A stretch of 64,000 bases of DNA from Streptomyces sp. SCL15-4 (GTDB lineage: Bacteria; Actinomycetota; Actinomycetes; Streptomycetales; Streptomycetaceae): NCBI RefSeq assembly GCF_033366695.1, contig NZ_JAOBTQ010000001.1, positions 5,828,001 to 5,892,000 on the forward strand, in the 5' to 3' direction. A program made the position numbers and the translations under genes. Under the pieces are notes generated by a model. That model was not told where the DNA came from, did not search any database, and worked only from the letters and a program-made list of their open reading frames with translations. How positions within the stretch are numbered: position 1 is the stretch's first letter; every line of letters begins with the position of its first letter. Positions 46,778 through 55,356 of this stretch are shown piece by piece.

Positions 46778-47399
46778 ACAGTCCGCCAAGACCCCGTGGA
46801 CGGCGCGGACCCTGAGGTCGGCGGCGTCCCTGCGGCCCTTCGGCTCTCCCAAGCGCTTCCTGGACCGGCTCGTGCGCGAGACGGTCCGCACCCTCACCCC
46901 GCCGACCACTCCCGAGGCGTTCCTGCACGCGCTGTGCGCCACCCTCAGCCCCCGCCTGGACCGACCGGTCAAGCTGCGTTTCGTCGCCTTCCCGCAGGGC
47001 CTGGACATCTCCGGGATCACCCTCGCCCGCGAGGAGGACTACATCGTCGTGGTCGAGGAACGCGCCCCGGACCCGCACAAGTTCGTCATCGCCGGCCACG
47101 AGATCGGCCACATCCACCACGGCACCCTCGACGTCCACTACGCCACCGGACTGCCCGCCGCCGCCCGCCGGCTGCTCTCCCGCGCCGACGACGACATTCC
47201 GTGGGACCGGGTGGTCGCCATGGCCACCCGCTCGCCCGCGGCCGAGGCGGCCGAGGCCGAGTGGGAGGCCGAGGAGTGGGGGCTGCGCCTCGCGGCGAAG
47301 TTCTCGAAGGTCGTCGGGCCGGGCGCGGCCGGCCGGATGACCCAGGACACCCTCACCGACCGGCTGTCCTCCTCGCTGGGCAACATCGGCGGCCCCTGA
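46770..47399 (+). CDS. ImmA/IrrE-type metallopeptidase-like protein
   Basis: This 209-residue protein carries the zinc motif HEIGH in FVIAGHEIGHIHHG near residue 109, with flanking EEDYIVVVEERAPDPHKF as in ImmA/IrrE proteases. ImmA-type proteins cleave partner XRE repressors, and the gene in front encodes such a repressor; this is inference. A zinc-binding Asp/Glu is expected in the region EAEWEAEEWG. The GTG start at 46770 overlaps the regulator gene; its stop overlaps the next ATG. Confidence 0.86.
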   Translation: MPEQSAKTPWTARTLRSAASLRPFGSPKRFLDRLVRETVRTLTPPTTPEAFLHALCATLSPRLDRPVKLRFVAFPQGLDISGITLAREEDYIVVVEERAPDPHKFVIAGHEIGHIHHGTLDVHYATGLPAAARRLLSRADDDIPWDRVVAMATRSPAAEAAEAEWEAEEWGLRLAAKFSKVVGPGAAGRMTQDTLTDRLSSSLGNIGGP

Positions 47400-48625
47400 T
47401 GCGCTGGGACATCTCCGGTTCCTGGGTCGCCTACGCCGTCCCGGCCGCCCTGTTCGCCGTCGCCTTCGTGATCAAGCTGCCGCTGCTGCGGCGCGCCTGG
47501 CAGGACCCGATCCTGCGGGCCACCGCCGTGCTGCTCGGCATCGGCACGCTCGTCTTCGTCTCGCTGCCGCCGGCCAACCTGCACCGCATCAACGTCCTCA
47601 CCGGCGTCCCCAACTTCGCCGCCCTGTGGGTGTGTTCCCTCGCCACCGCCTACTGCGGCGCCTGCCTGTGGCTGATCATCACCTGGCGGGAACCGCCGTC
47701 CGCCGCGCGCCGCCGGCGCACCCGCCAGGTCGGGGTGGCGTACGCCGCCGTCATCGCCGGACTGTGCACGACGTTCCTGCTCGGCGACCACCGTGTGGAA
47801 CGGCTGCGCGACCTCGACACCTACTACGCCGGCACGCCGTGGATGCGCGAGTTCATCCTGCTCTACGTCGTCGCCCACACCGCTTCCGCGCTGGTCGCCG
47901 CCGGTCTGCTGCGCGCCTGGTACCGGGAGGTCGAGGACACCTGGCTGCGCCGGGCGGTGATCTTCCTCCAGGAGGCCTACGCCCTCGGGCTGCTCTTCGA
48001 CGTCGCCAAGCTCGCGGCCGTCGCCGGCCGGTGGAGCGGCCGGGACTGGGACTGGCTGTCGACCTACGCGGCCCCGCCGTTCGCCATTGCCGAGGCGGGG
48101 CTGGTGGCCGTGGCCTTCATCGTCGGCCAGGCCGGACCGCTGCTGGCGGAGCGGCGCCGGCTGGTCCGCGACCACCGGCGCCTGAAGCCGCTGTGGCAGA
48201 CCATGCTGACCATCACGCCGCCCGCCGCGCCCGCCGTCGGCCGGGTCAGCGGCGCCGCCCTGCGCCTGGAGTTGCGCCGGGCCACCATCAACGACGGCCT
48301 GCTCAAGCTGGGCCCGTACCTGAGCGAGTCCCGGCGGGAGCGGACCCGGTGCGCGGCGACGGCGGCGGGCTACCCGGAGTCCGTCGCGCGGGGCATCGCG
48401 GGGGCGGTGGACCTGCGGTTCGCCGCGGCGGCGCTGCACGCGCCCGACGACCGGCCCGGCCTGCGGCCCGAGGACGGGAGCGCCGGGTTCCCCTGCGTCC
48501 CCGACAGCGAACTGCAGAACGTCTCGCACGCGCTGCGCACCCACGAGGCGGCGATAGAGCGCTTCCACCGGCAGGCCCTCGCCGCGGAGGGCCTCGACGC
48601 ACGGGATCTGGGGGCTCCGGCCTGA
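47399..48625 (+). CDS. MAB_1171c family multi-pass membrane protein
   Basis: This 408-residue protein has about eight helices in the first 260 residues (for example AYAVPAALFAVAFVIKLPLL, LWVCSLATAYCGACLWLIITW, APPFAIAEAGLVAVAFIVGQAGPL), then a ~150-residue helical cytoplasmic tail. It matches the Streptomyces set annotated as MAB_1171c-like putative transporters. It overlaps the protease gene by a single base (TGATG), so all three proteins are coupled. Role unknown: sensor, transporter or anchor for the ImmA protein. Confidence 0.83.
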   Translation: MRWDISGSWVAYAVPAALFAVAFVIKLPLLRRAWQDPILRATAVLLGIGTLVFVSLPPANLHRINVLTGVPNFAALWVCSLATAYCGACLWLIITWREPPSAARRRRTRQVGVAYAAVIAGLCTTFLLGDHRVERLRDLDTYYAGTPWMREFILLYVVAHTASALVAAGLLRAWYREVEDTWLRRAVIFLQEAYALGLLFDVAKLAAVAGRWSGRDWDWLSTYAAPPFAIAEAGLVAVAFIVGQAGPLLAERRRLVRDHRRLKPLWQTMLTITPPAAPAVGRVSGAALRLELRRATINDGLLKLGPYLSESRRERTRCAATAAGYPESVARGIAGAVDLRFAAAALHAPDDRPGLRPEDGSAGFPCVPDSELQNVSHALRTHEAAIERFHRQALAAEGLDARDLGAPA

Positions 48626-48795
48626 CGCGCGCCGACGCCACGCGGCGGTGCGAGGAGCCGGTGGCGTCACCGCCCGGCACCGGCTCCGCCCGGCCGTACC
48701 AGGCGGCGCACGTCCGGCCGGCCGGCGGTCGGGCCGCCGCCGGTGCCGGAGCTGTCCGGTGGTGCCGGTCCGCGGGGCCCGGCTAGCCTCGCGCC

Positions 48796-49143
48796 ATGGC
48801 TGCCGAAGAGGAATACGCGAGGTACCGCGAGGACGCGGAGGTGCTCGCGGCGATCGGCGCGTGCGTACGGGCCGGGGCCGCCCGGATCGACGTACGGCTG
48901 CCGAGGGCCGTGGCCGACGCGGCGGTGGCCGCCTGGCGGCGCGAGGAGACCGGAGCTCTTGAGGAGCAGCGGGAGGAGAGCCGCGAGCAGTACGTCCTGC
49001 GCGACCGGGCCGCCGAACTCGCCTTGATCGGCGCGGCGATCGCCGAGCGCGGCCGGCCGGACGGCGGGGACGTCGTGGTCGCCCTGGACGTGGAGAGCGC
49101 GGGGGCCGCCGCGCGGGCGGCCTCCTGCGACCGGAGCCGGTAG
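48796..49143 (+). CDS. Hypothetical protein, 115 aa
   Basis: A small Ala/Arg/Glu-rich soluble protein (MAAEEEYARYREDAEVLAAIGACVRAG) with helix-forming pattern and no signal peptide. No family recognised. The ATG at 48796 follows a short intergenic gap. Codon usage agrees with Streptomyces genes, but the evidence is mostly an open frame with plausible composition. Confidence 0.6.
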   Translation: MAAEEEYARYREDAEVLAAIGACVRAGAARIDVRLPRAVADAAVAAWRREETGALEEQREESREQYVLRDRAAELALIGAAIAERGRPDGGDVVVALDVESAGAAARAASCDRSR

Positions 49144-49287
49144 CCGGTCCGGCGCGCCGCACCGCCGAGGTGATCGGAGGAGCAGGCGCCCTTCGTCCCT
49201 GTGGCGCGGCTCACACGGCGGTCGTGTCACGGGAAGCCCGGCCTGTCTCGTCCCGTGGGTGACGAACTGCTCCGATGGGAGGCCGAA

Positions 49288-50346
49288 ATGAAGGTTGTGG
49301 TGGTGGGTGCCGGGTACGCGGGCGGGTTCGCGGCGAACCGGGTGGCCAAGAAGGTGAAGGACGCCGAGGTCACGGTGGTCAACGCGCGTCCGGAGTTCGT
49401 CGAGCGCATCCGGCTGCACCAGCAGGTCGCCGGGACGGGCGCGGTGGCGACGCCGCTCGGCGCGATGCTGCGGCCCGGCATCGCCGTGCGGATCGGCAGC
49501 GTGGAGAAGATCGGCGACGGCACGGCGGTCCTGGACGACGGCGAGATCCTCGCGTTCGACCACCTCTTCCTGGCCGTCGGCAGCACGGTCCGGGCGCTGC
49601 CGGGCACGGTTCCGGTCGGCACCTGGGAGGGCGCGCAGCAGGCGCGGGCCGAACTCGCCGCGCTGCCCGGCGGAAGCACCGTGACGGTCGTCGGCGGCGG
49701 GGCGACGGGCATCGAGACCGCGACCGAGGTGGCCGAGGCCCGGCCCGACCTGCGCGTCCGGCTCGTCGCTCCGGAGGCCGCCGACTGCCTGTCGGGCGGG
49801 GCGCGGCGGCGGGCGCTCGCCGCGCTGGAGCGGCTCCGGGTGGAGGTCGTGGCCGACGTCGTGGCGGAGGCCGCCGCGGGCACGGTGCGGCTCGGGTCGG
49901 GGCGGGAGCTGGAGTCCGGCCTGACCCTGTGGGGAATCGTGGCGGGCGTGCCCGACCTCGCGGCGCGCAGCGGCCTGGAGGTCGACGCGGACGGCCGGGT
50001 CGTCGTGGACGCCTGCCTGCGCAGCGTCACCGACCCGCGGATCTTCGCCGTGGGCGACTGCGCGGGCGTGGCCGGCGCCCGTTTCGGCTGCCAGACCGCC
50101 GCGCCGCAGGCCCGGGCCGCCGCCGACGCCCTGGCCCGCCTCGCCGAGGGCCGCGAGCCGGAGCCGTACGTGCTGCGCTACGCGGCCCGGTGCGTCAGCC
50201 TCGGGCGCAAGGACGCGGTGGCCCAGTTCACCCATCCCGACGACCGGCTCAAGGACGGCCACCTCAAGGGGTTCACCGCGGTGGCGTTCAAGCGGATGGT
50301 GTTCACCGGCACCCGCTACCTCACGCGCAAGGCGGTCGGTGCCTGA
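49288..50346 (+). CDS. FAD/NAD(P)-dependent oxidoreductase (NDH-2-like)
   Basis: This 352-residue flavoprotein has the FAD motif VVVVGAGYAGGFAANRVA at the start and the NAD motif VVGGGATGIETATEVAE near residue 135. The flavin-end motif is IFAVGDCAGVAG near 253. The overall size and the C-terminal KDGHLKGFTAVAFKRMVFTGTRYLTRK resemble non-proton-pumping NADH dehydrogenases and related ferredoxin reductases. It probably oxidises NAD(P)H with quinone or another carrier. The ATG at 49288 follows GGGAGG. Confidence 0.9.
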   Translation: MKVVVVGAGYAGGFAANRVAKKVKDAEVTVVNARPEFVERIRLHQQVAGTGAVATPLGAMLRPGIAVRIGSVEKIGDGTAVLDDGEILAFDHLFLAVGSTVRALPGTVPVGTWEGAQQARAELAALPGGSTVTVVGGGATGIETATEVAEARPDLRVRLVAPEAADCLSGGARRRALAALERLRVEVVADVVAEAAAGTVRLGSGRELESGLTLWGIVAGVPDLAARSGLEVDADGRVVVDACLRSVTDPRIFAVGDCAGVAGARFGCQTAAPQARAAADALARLAEGREPEPYVLRYAARCVSLGRKDAVAQFTHPDDRLKDGHLKGFTAVAFKRMVFTGTRYLTRKAVGA

Positions 50347-50607
50347 GGCCGGGCTGCGTCCGTTGGCAAATGGTCGGAATTGGGTGGTTCCGTCAGCGAT
50401 TCTCCGGTATATCCTGTAAGCAGCCTACGGGGCGAGTGAGGGAGTCCGACCGGAGTAGCCGACTCAGGCGAGACGCGAAGAGCATCCGCCCGGGCCGACA
50501 GCGACGGTAGGGCTGAGAGGTCGGAAGGCAGCGATGCCGGACGACGACCCCTATGACCTGATCCGGGCCATACCGGCGAAGGGAACCCGTCTCGTAGGTT
50601 CTTCCGT
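50347..50607. other. Unassigned region, possible small RNA or short gene
   Basis: This 260-base stretch begins with A/T-rich promoter-like sequence (GGTATATCCTG at about 50409-50419). It contains several short inverted repeats (GAGTC...GACTC, GGTCG...CGACC) and ends at a strong terminator. A frame from ATG 50534 (MPDDDPYDLIRAIPAKGTRL) follows GGAAGG but runs through the terminator. It looks transcribed; what it encodes is unclear. Confidence 0.4.
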
Positions 50608-50635
50608 GCCGACCGGCCGTTTCCCGCCGGTCGGC
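50608..50635 (+). terminator. Intrinsic terminator
   Basis: A perfect 10-bp stem GCCGACCGGC and complement closes an 8-base loop and is followed by TTCTTTC. It ends a plus-strand transcript, and a TetR gene lies beyond it. Confidence 0.85.
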
Positions 50636-50701
50636 TTCTTTCGCGCCGGCCGTCTTTCGCGCGGAGTCTTTTCGCGCCCGTGGCTCTTTCGGCGCCGGCC
50701 C

Positions 50702-51325
50702 TCAGGGGCGCGCGGCGGCCGGGTCCGTCAGGTCGATCAGGCGGCACACCGTCTCGATGTCGACCCTCACCTGGGCGATGGAGGCGCGGCCGGACAGCCA
50801 GGTGATCAACGCCGAGTGCCAGGTGTGCTCGATGACCCGGACCGCGGACAGCTGCTCCGGAGTGGGGTGCTCCAGGCCCATCGCGTCCAGGATGATCGCG
50901 GTCGTCTGCCGGGAGACCTGGTCGACCTCGGGCGAGACGCTGCGGTCGGCGAAGGTGAGCGCCCGGACCATCGCGTCGGCCAGCTGCGGCTCCCGCTGGA
51001 GGGCGCGGAAGGCGCGCATCAGGGTCTCCGCGACCCGCTCGGCGGCCGAGTCGCCCGCCGGCGGTTTCTTGCGCAGGGTGCCGTGCATGTGCTCCAGCTG
51101 GTCCTGCATGGTGGCGACCAGCAGATGCACCTTGGACGGGAAGTAGCGGTACAGCGTGCCCAGGGCCACCTGCGAGGACTCCGCCACCTCGCGCATCTGC
51201 ACGGCGTCGAACCCGCCCCGGCCCGCGAGCTGCGCGCTGGCGTGCAGGATCCTGCGGCGGCGGGCCTCCTGCCGCTCGGTGAGGGGTGGGGCGGCCGGGC
51301 GCGAGGTGCTGGCTTCCGCAGGCAT
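50702..51325 (-). CDS. TetR family regulator, KstR-like
   Basis: This 207-residue repressor has the TetR helix-turn-helix at VQMREVAESSQVALGTLYRYFPSKVHLLVATMQ (about 42-74). This text closely resembles mycobacterial KstR, the repressor of cholesterol and fatty-acid catabolism. The C-terminal ligand domain (about 80-200) also has a KstR-like pattern, suggesting an acyl-CoA ligand; that is inference. ATG at 51323-51325. No fatty-acid genes are seen nearby, but a KstR-type operator lies upstream. Confidence 0.9.
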   Translation of the reverse strand: MPAEASTSRPAAPPLTERQEARRRRILHASAQLAGRGGFDAVQMREVAESSQVALGTLYRYFPSKVHLLVATMQDQLEHMHGTLRKKPPAGDSAAERVAETLMRAFRALQREPQLADAMVRALTFADRSVSPEVDQVSRQTTAIILDAMGLEHPTPEQLSAVRVIEHTWHSALITWLSGRASIAQVRVDIETVCRLIDLTDPAAARP

Positions 51326-51477
51326 GGGTCCCGTTCCGTGACAGTCGGTGAGGGGGTCGGCAGGGCTCGTGGCCGGACGGCGTGGCAGGGCCGCGCGCCG
51401 TGGCGCGAATCACCTGATCCACTGCTCACAGCGCCCCTACCTGCCGGTAGATTCAGAGCCTCTTGGATGATCAAGTC

Positions 51478-51491
51478 TGAAACTTGTTCTA
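51478..51491. promoter_or_regulatory. KstR-type operator TGAAACTTGTTCTA
   Basis: The 14 bases fit the reported KstR consensus TnnAACnnGTTnnA at every fixed position. It lies 153 bases upstream of the KstR-like gene and 55 bases before the glycosyltransferase gene, so both directions could be controlled. A further inverted repeat CAAGT-CTGAA-ACTTG overlaps it. Confidence 0.65.
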
Positions 51492-51545
51492 GATTAGCGT
51501 CCCGTCGTAGTCTCGCGGGACAGTGCAGGCAGAAGGGGGCACGGA

Positions 51546-53045
51546 GTGACCGCTGAGGCCCGGGAAGCGGGTGCCGATCGGGACCCCGCGGCTGACGGCG
51601 AGCGACCGCTCGACATCGCGCTCCTCACCTACAAGGGGAACCCGTTCTGCGGCGGGCAGGGCGTCTACGTCCGGCACCTCTCGCGCGAACTGGCCCGTCT
51701 CGGCCACCGGGTGGAGGTCATCGGCTCCCAGCCGTACCCCGTGCTGGACGAGGGCTACCCGAACCTCGCCCTCACCGAGCTGCCGAGCCTCGACCTCTAC
51801 CGCCAGCCCGACCCCTTCCGCACCCCGAAGCGGGACGAGTACCGGGACTGGATCGACGCCCTCGAAGTCGCCACCATGTGGACCGGCGGCTTTCCCGAGC
51901 CGCTGACCTTCTCGCTCCGCGCCCGCCGCCATCTGCGCGCCCGGCGCGGCGAGTTCGACGTCGTCCACGACAACCAGACCCTGGGCTACGGCCTGCTGGG
52001 CGACATCGGCGCCCCTCTCGTCACCACGGTCCACCACCCCATCACCGTGGACCGGCAGCTGGAGCTGGACGCGGCCCCGACCTGGCAGCGCCGCTACTCG
52101 GTGCGCCGCTGGTACGCCTTCACCCGGATGCAGAAGCGCGTCGCCCGCCGGCTGCCCTCCGTCCTCACCGTCTCCGGCAGTTCCCGCCAGGAGATCGTGG
52201 ACCACCTCGGGGTCCGCCGCGACCGGGTCCACGTCGTCCACATCGGCGCCGACACCGATCTGTTCGCGCCGAATCCGGCCGTCGCCGAGGTGCCGGGCCG
52301 GATCGTCACCACCTCCAGTGCGGACGTGCCGCTCAAGGGACTGGTGTTCCTCGTGGAGGCGCTCGCCAAGGTGCGCGCCGAGCACCCCGGCGCCCACCTC
52401 GTCGTCGTCGGCAAGCGCCCGGCCGAGGGCCCGGTCGCCCAGGCGGTCGAGCGCTACGGCCTCGAAGGCGCCGTCGACTTCGTCAAGGGCATCTCCGACG
52501 CCGAACTGGTCGACCTGATCCGCTCCGCCGAGGTGGCCTGCGTGCCCTCCCTCTACGAGGGCTTCTCGCTGCCCGCCGCCGAGGCCATGGCCACCGGCAC
52601 CCCGCTCGTCGCCACCACCGGCGGCGCGATCCCCGAGGTCGCCGGCCGCGACGGCGAGACCTGCCTCGCCGTACCGCCCGGCGACGCGGGCGCGCTGGCC
52701 ACCGCGCTGAACCGGCTGCTCGGCGACCGAGACCTGCGCACGCGGCTCGGCCGGGCGGGCCGGGAACGGGTGCTGGCGAACTTCACCTGGGCCCGCGCCG
52801 CGGAGGGCACCGTGGCCCACTACCGCGAGGCCGTCGACCGCGCCGCCCGCACCGCGCCCTCGACGGGTTCCGCCCCGGGCGGCCTCTCCCACGCTCGGAC
52901 CGGCCCGCGCGGAGCGACTCCCGCCGCGGCCCCCGTCCCCGGCCGCTCCGCGGCCCCCGCGAGCGTCGCGGCCCCGACCGGCGCCGCGTCCGCGACCTCG
53001 CCGAGTGACACCAGCGTCTCCTCCGAAAGCAGGGCCACGTGCTGA
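51546..53045 (+). CDS. Family 4 glycosyltransferase (GT-B)
   Basis: This 499-residue enzyme has a GT-B fold with GGQGVYVRHLSRELARLGHRVEVIG near residue 35. The C-terminal nucleotide-sugar site is PSLYEGFSLPAAEAMATGTPLVATTGG, where the E-x7-E motif lies. The central block is VHIGADTDLFAPN. Such enzymes move glucose or mannose from nucleotide sugars. The last ~60 residues are Ala/Pro/Ser-rich and look disordered. GTG at 51546 was used. It overlaps the methyltransferase by seven bases, so the pair acts on one pathway. Confidence 0.92.
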   Translation: MTAEAREAGADRDPAADGERPLDIALLTYKGNPFCGGQGVYVRHLSRELARLGHRVEVIGSQPYPVLDEGYPNLALTELPSLDLYRQPDPFRTPKRDEYRDWIDALEVATMWTGGFPEPLTFSLRARRHLRARRGEFDVVHDNQTLGYGLLGDIGAPLVTTVHHPITVDRQLELDAAPTWQRRYSVRRWYAFTRMQKRVARRLPSVLTVSGSSRQEIVDHLGVRRDRVHVVHIGADTDLFAPNPAVAEVPGRIVTTSSADVPLKGLVFLVEALAKVRAEHPGAHLVVVGKRPAEGPVAQAVERYGLEGAVDFVKGISDAELVDLIRSAEVACVPSLYEGFSLPAAEAMATGTPLVATTGGAIPEVAGRDGETCLAVPPGDAGALATALNRLLGDRDLRTRLGRAGRERVLANFTWARAAEGTVAHYREAVDRAARTAPSTGSAPGGLSHARTGPRGATPAAAPVPGRSAAPASVAAPTGAASATSPSDTSVSSESRATC

Positions 53046-53785
53046 CCGTCGACTTCTCCCGGTTCCCGCTCGCCCCGGGCGACCGCGTACTGGACCTCGG
53101 CTGCGGGGCCGGCCGGCACGCCTTCGAGTGCTACCGGCGCGGCGCCCGGGTCGTGGCCCTGGACCAGAACGGCGAGGAGATCCGCGAGGTCGCCAAGTGG
53201 TTCGCGGCGATGAAGGAGGCCGGTGAGGCGCCCGAGGGCGCCACCGCCACCGCCATGGAGGGCGACGCCCTCGCCCTGCCGTTCCCCGACGAGTCCTTCG
53301 ACGTCGTCATCATCTCCGAGGTGATGGAGCACATCCCCGACGACAAGGGCGTGCTCGCCGAGATGGTCCGCGTGCTCAGGCCCGGCGGCAGGATCGCCGT
53401 CACCGTCCCGCGCTACGGCCCCGAGAAGGTCTGCTGGGCCCTGTCCGACGCCTACCACGAGGTCGAGGGCGGCCACATCCGCATCTACAAGGCCGACGAG
53501 CTGACCGCCAAGCTCCGCGAGGCCGGCCTGAAGCCCTACGGCAGCCACCACGCCCACGCCCTGCACGCCCCGTACTGGTGGCTGAAGTGCGCCTTCGGCG
53601 TCGACAACGACAAGGCGCTGCCGGTGCGCGCGTACCACAAGCTGCTCGTCTGGGACATCATGAAGAAGCCGTTCGCCACCCGGCTCGCCGAACAGGCGCT
53701 CAATCCGCTGATCGGCAAGAGCTTCGTGGTCTACGCGACCAAGCCGCACCTCCCCTCGCTCGCCGCAGAGGCGGACGCCAGGTGA
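53039..53785 (+). CDS. Class I SAM-dependent methyltransferase
   Basis: This 248-residue protein has the SAM motif VLDLGCGAGRHAFECYRRGARVVALDQN near 18. It continues with FDVVIISEVMEHIPDDKGVLAEMVRVLRPGGRIAVTVPRYG and a long C-terminal region with GKSFVVYATKPHLPS. Operon position after GT4 suggests a sugar O-methyltransferase. The GTG start at 53039 is inside the glycosyltransferase end; its stop overlaps the following start. The substrate is not known. Confidence 0.9.
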   Translation: MLTVDFSRFPLAPGDRVLDLGCGAGRHAFECYRRGARVVALDQNGEEIREVAKWFAAMKEAGEAPEGATATAMEGDALALPFPDESFDVVIISEVMEHIPDDKGVLAEMVRVLRPGGRIAVTVPRYGPEKVCWALSDAYHEVEGGHIRIYKADELTAKLREAGLKPYGSHHAHALHAPYWWLKCAFGVDNDKALPVRAYHKLLVWDIMKKPFATRLAEQALNPLIGKSFVVYATKPHLPSLAAEADAR

Positions 53786-54852
53786 CCACTCCCCGGACAG
53801 AACACCTCGTCCTGCCCGGGGTCCTCACCGCCGGGCAGGCCGCCGCGACCGTCGCCGGCATCCTCGCCGGACAGCGGGAGGACGGCGCGATCCCGTGGTT
53901 CCGGGGCCACCACCTCGACCCCTGGGACCACACCGAGGCCGCCATGGCCCTGGACGCGGCCGGCGAACACGAGGCCGCCGAGCGCGCCTACACCTGGCTG
54001 GCCCGGCACCAGAACGAGGACGGCTCCTGGTACGCCGCCTACGCCGACGGCGCCCACGACGACGTCACCGACCGTGCCCGCGAGTCCAACTTCGTCGCCT
54101 ACATAGCCGTCGGCGTCTGGCACCACTACCTCTCCACGGGAGACGACACCTTCCTGGACCGGATGTGGCCGGCCGTCTACGCCGCCGTCGAGTGGGTGCT
54201 GCGGCTCCAGCAGCCCGGCGGGCAGATCGGCTGGCGCCGCGAGGACGACGGCACGCCCACCGCCGACGCCCTGCTCACCGGCAGCTCCTCCGTCCACCAC
54301 GCGCTGCGCTGCGCGCTCGCGATCGCCGAGCAGCGCGAGGAACCGCAGCCGGACTGGGAGCTGGCCGCCGGGGCGCTGCGGCACGCGATCCGCCGCCACC
54401 CCGAACGCTTCCTGGACAAGGACCGCTACTCGATGGACTGGTACTACCCGGTCCTCGGCGGCGCCGTGACCGGCGCGGAGGCCAAGGCCCGGATCGAGGC
54501 GGGCTGGGACCGGTTCGTCGTGCCCGGCCTCGGCGTGCGCTGCGTGGTCCCGAACCCCTGGGTGACCGGCGGCGAGTCCAGCGAACTCGCGCTCGCCCTG
54601 TGGGCGGTGGGCGAGTCCGACCGGGCCCTGGAGATCCTCCAGTCCATCCAGCACCTGCGCGACGCCGAGTCCGGCCTCTACTGGACGGGTTACGTCTTCG
54701 AGGACGACACGATCTGGCCGCGTGAGCTGACCACCTGGACGGCGGGCTCGCTGCTGCTGGCCGTGGCCGCGCTGGGCGGCCACGAGGCCACCTGCGCGGT
54801 CTTCGGCGGCGAGCGCCTGCCGTCCGGCCTGGACCCGGACTGCTGCGCCTGA
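53782..54852 (+). CDS. (Alpha/alpha)6-barrel protein, prenyltransferase- or glycosidase-like
   Basis: This 356-residue soluble protein has repeated helices with aromatic turns (AAERAYTWLARHQNEDGSWYAAYADG, AAVEWVLRLQQPGGQIGWRREDDGTP, RYSMDWYYPVLGGAVTG, SGLYWTGYVFEDDTIWP). This barrel is shared by prenyltransferases and several glycoside hydrolases. As the neighbours make and methylate a glycan, a hydrolase or carbohydrate-binding job is as likely as prenyl transfer. GTG at 53782 overlaps the methyltransferase stop (GGTGA). Last gene of the operon. Confidence 0.82.
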   Translation: MTTPRTEHLVLPGVLTAGQAAATVAGILAGQREDGAIPWFRGHHLDPWDHTEAAMALDAAGEHEAAERAYTWLARHQNEDGSWYAAYADGAHDDVTDRARESNFVAYIAVGVWHHYLSTGDDTFLDRMWPAVYAAVEWVLRLQQPGGQIGWRREDDGTPTADALLTGSSSVHHALRCALAIAEQREEPQPDWELAAGALRHAIRRHPERFLDKDRYSMDWYYPVLGGAVTGAEAKARIEAGWDRFVVPGLGVRCVVPNPWVTGGESSELALALWAVGESDRALEILQSIQHLRDAESGLYWTGYVFEDDTIWPRELTTWTAGSLLLAVAALGGHEATCAVFGGERLPSGLDPDCCA

Positions 54853-54889
54853 CCGGTCTCCGCGCCGGCACCGGCACCGGATACACCGC

Positions 54890-55183
54890 TCAGTACCGGT
54901 GTATCCGGCGGGCTATCGCGTGGCCGACGAACAGATAGACCACGGCGGCCAGGCCGTAGCCGGCGACCACGCGGGCCCATGCCTCGTCGAAGGTGAACAG
55001 GTCGTGCGACCACCCGGCCAGCCAGGCGGCCGCATCGTGCACGAACCGGACCAGGTCGTTGCCCCGGTTCGCGTCCAGCAGGTACATCAGGATCCACAGG
55101 CCGAGGATCAGCGCCGCGATGTCGGCGACGACCGCGACGACCGTCCCGGCCTGGTTCGCACCGTTGCGATATCGAGTGGACAT
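54890..55183 (-). CDS. Small two-helix membrane protein
   Basis: This 97-residue protein has two hydrophobic segments (GTVVAVVADIAALILGLWILMYLL and WARVVAGYGLAAVVYLFVGHAIARRI). The loop DANRGNDLVRFVHDAAAWLAGWSHDLFTFD lies between. No family function is recognised. The ATG at 55181-55183 follows GGAGAG. It converges on the barrel gene. Confidence 0.8.
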   Translation of the reverse strand: MSTRYRNGANQAGTVVAVVADIAALILGLWILMYLLDANRGNDLVRFVHDAAAWLAGWSHDLFTFDEAWARVVAGYGLAAVVYLFVGHAIARRIHRY

Positions 55184-55356
55184 ACTCTCCGGATTGCCGC
55201 GGTGCGGCTCCTGTAACCCCCGACGCGGCCCCGACGCTTCCCCGAGCCGCCCCCGAGCCGACCCGGACGGCGTCCCCCGAGTGGCGCGCGGCCGCGTCCC
55301 GGGCGAACCTGCCTGAGGAACCAGACCGCTCGGGGAGGACACGTCGGGAGGACCCC

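Noticed and set aside
50500..50610. SRP RNA-like word near GGTCGGAAGGCAGC
   Set aside because: The conserved SRP core GGAAGG-AGCA and its pairing do not fit, and the length is wrong.
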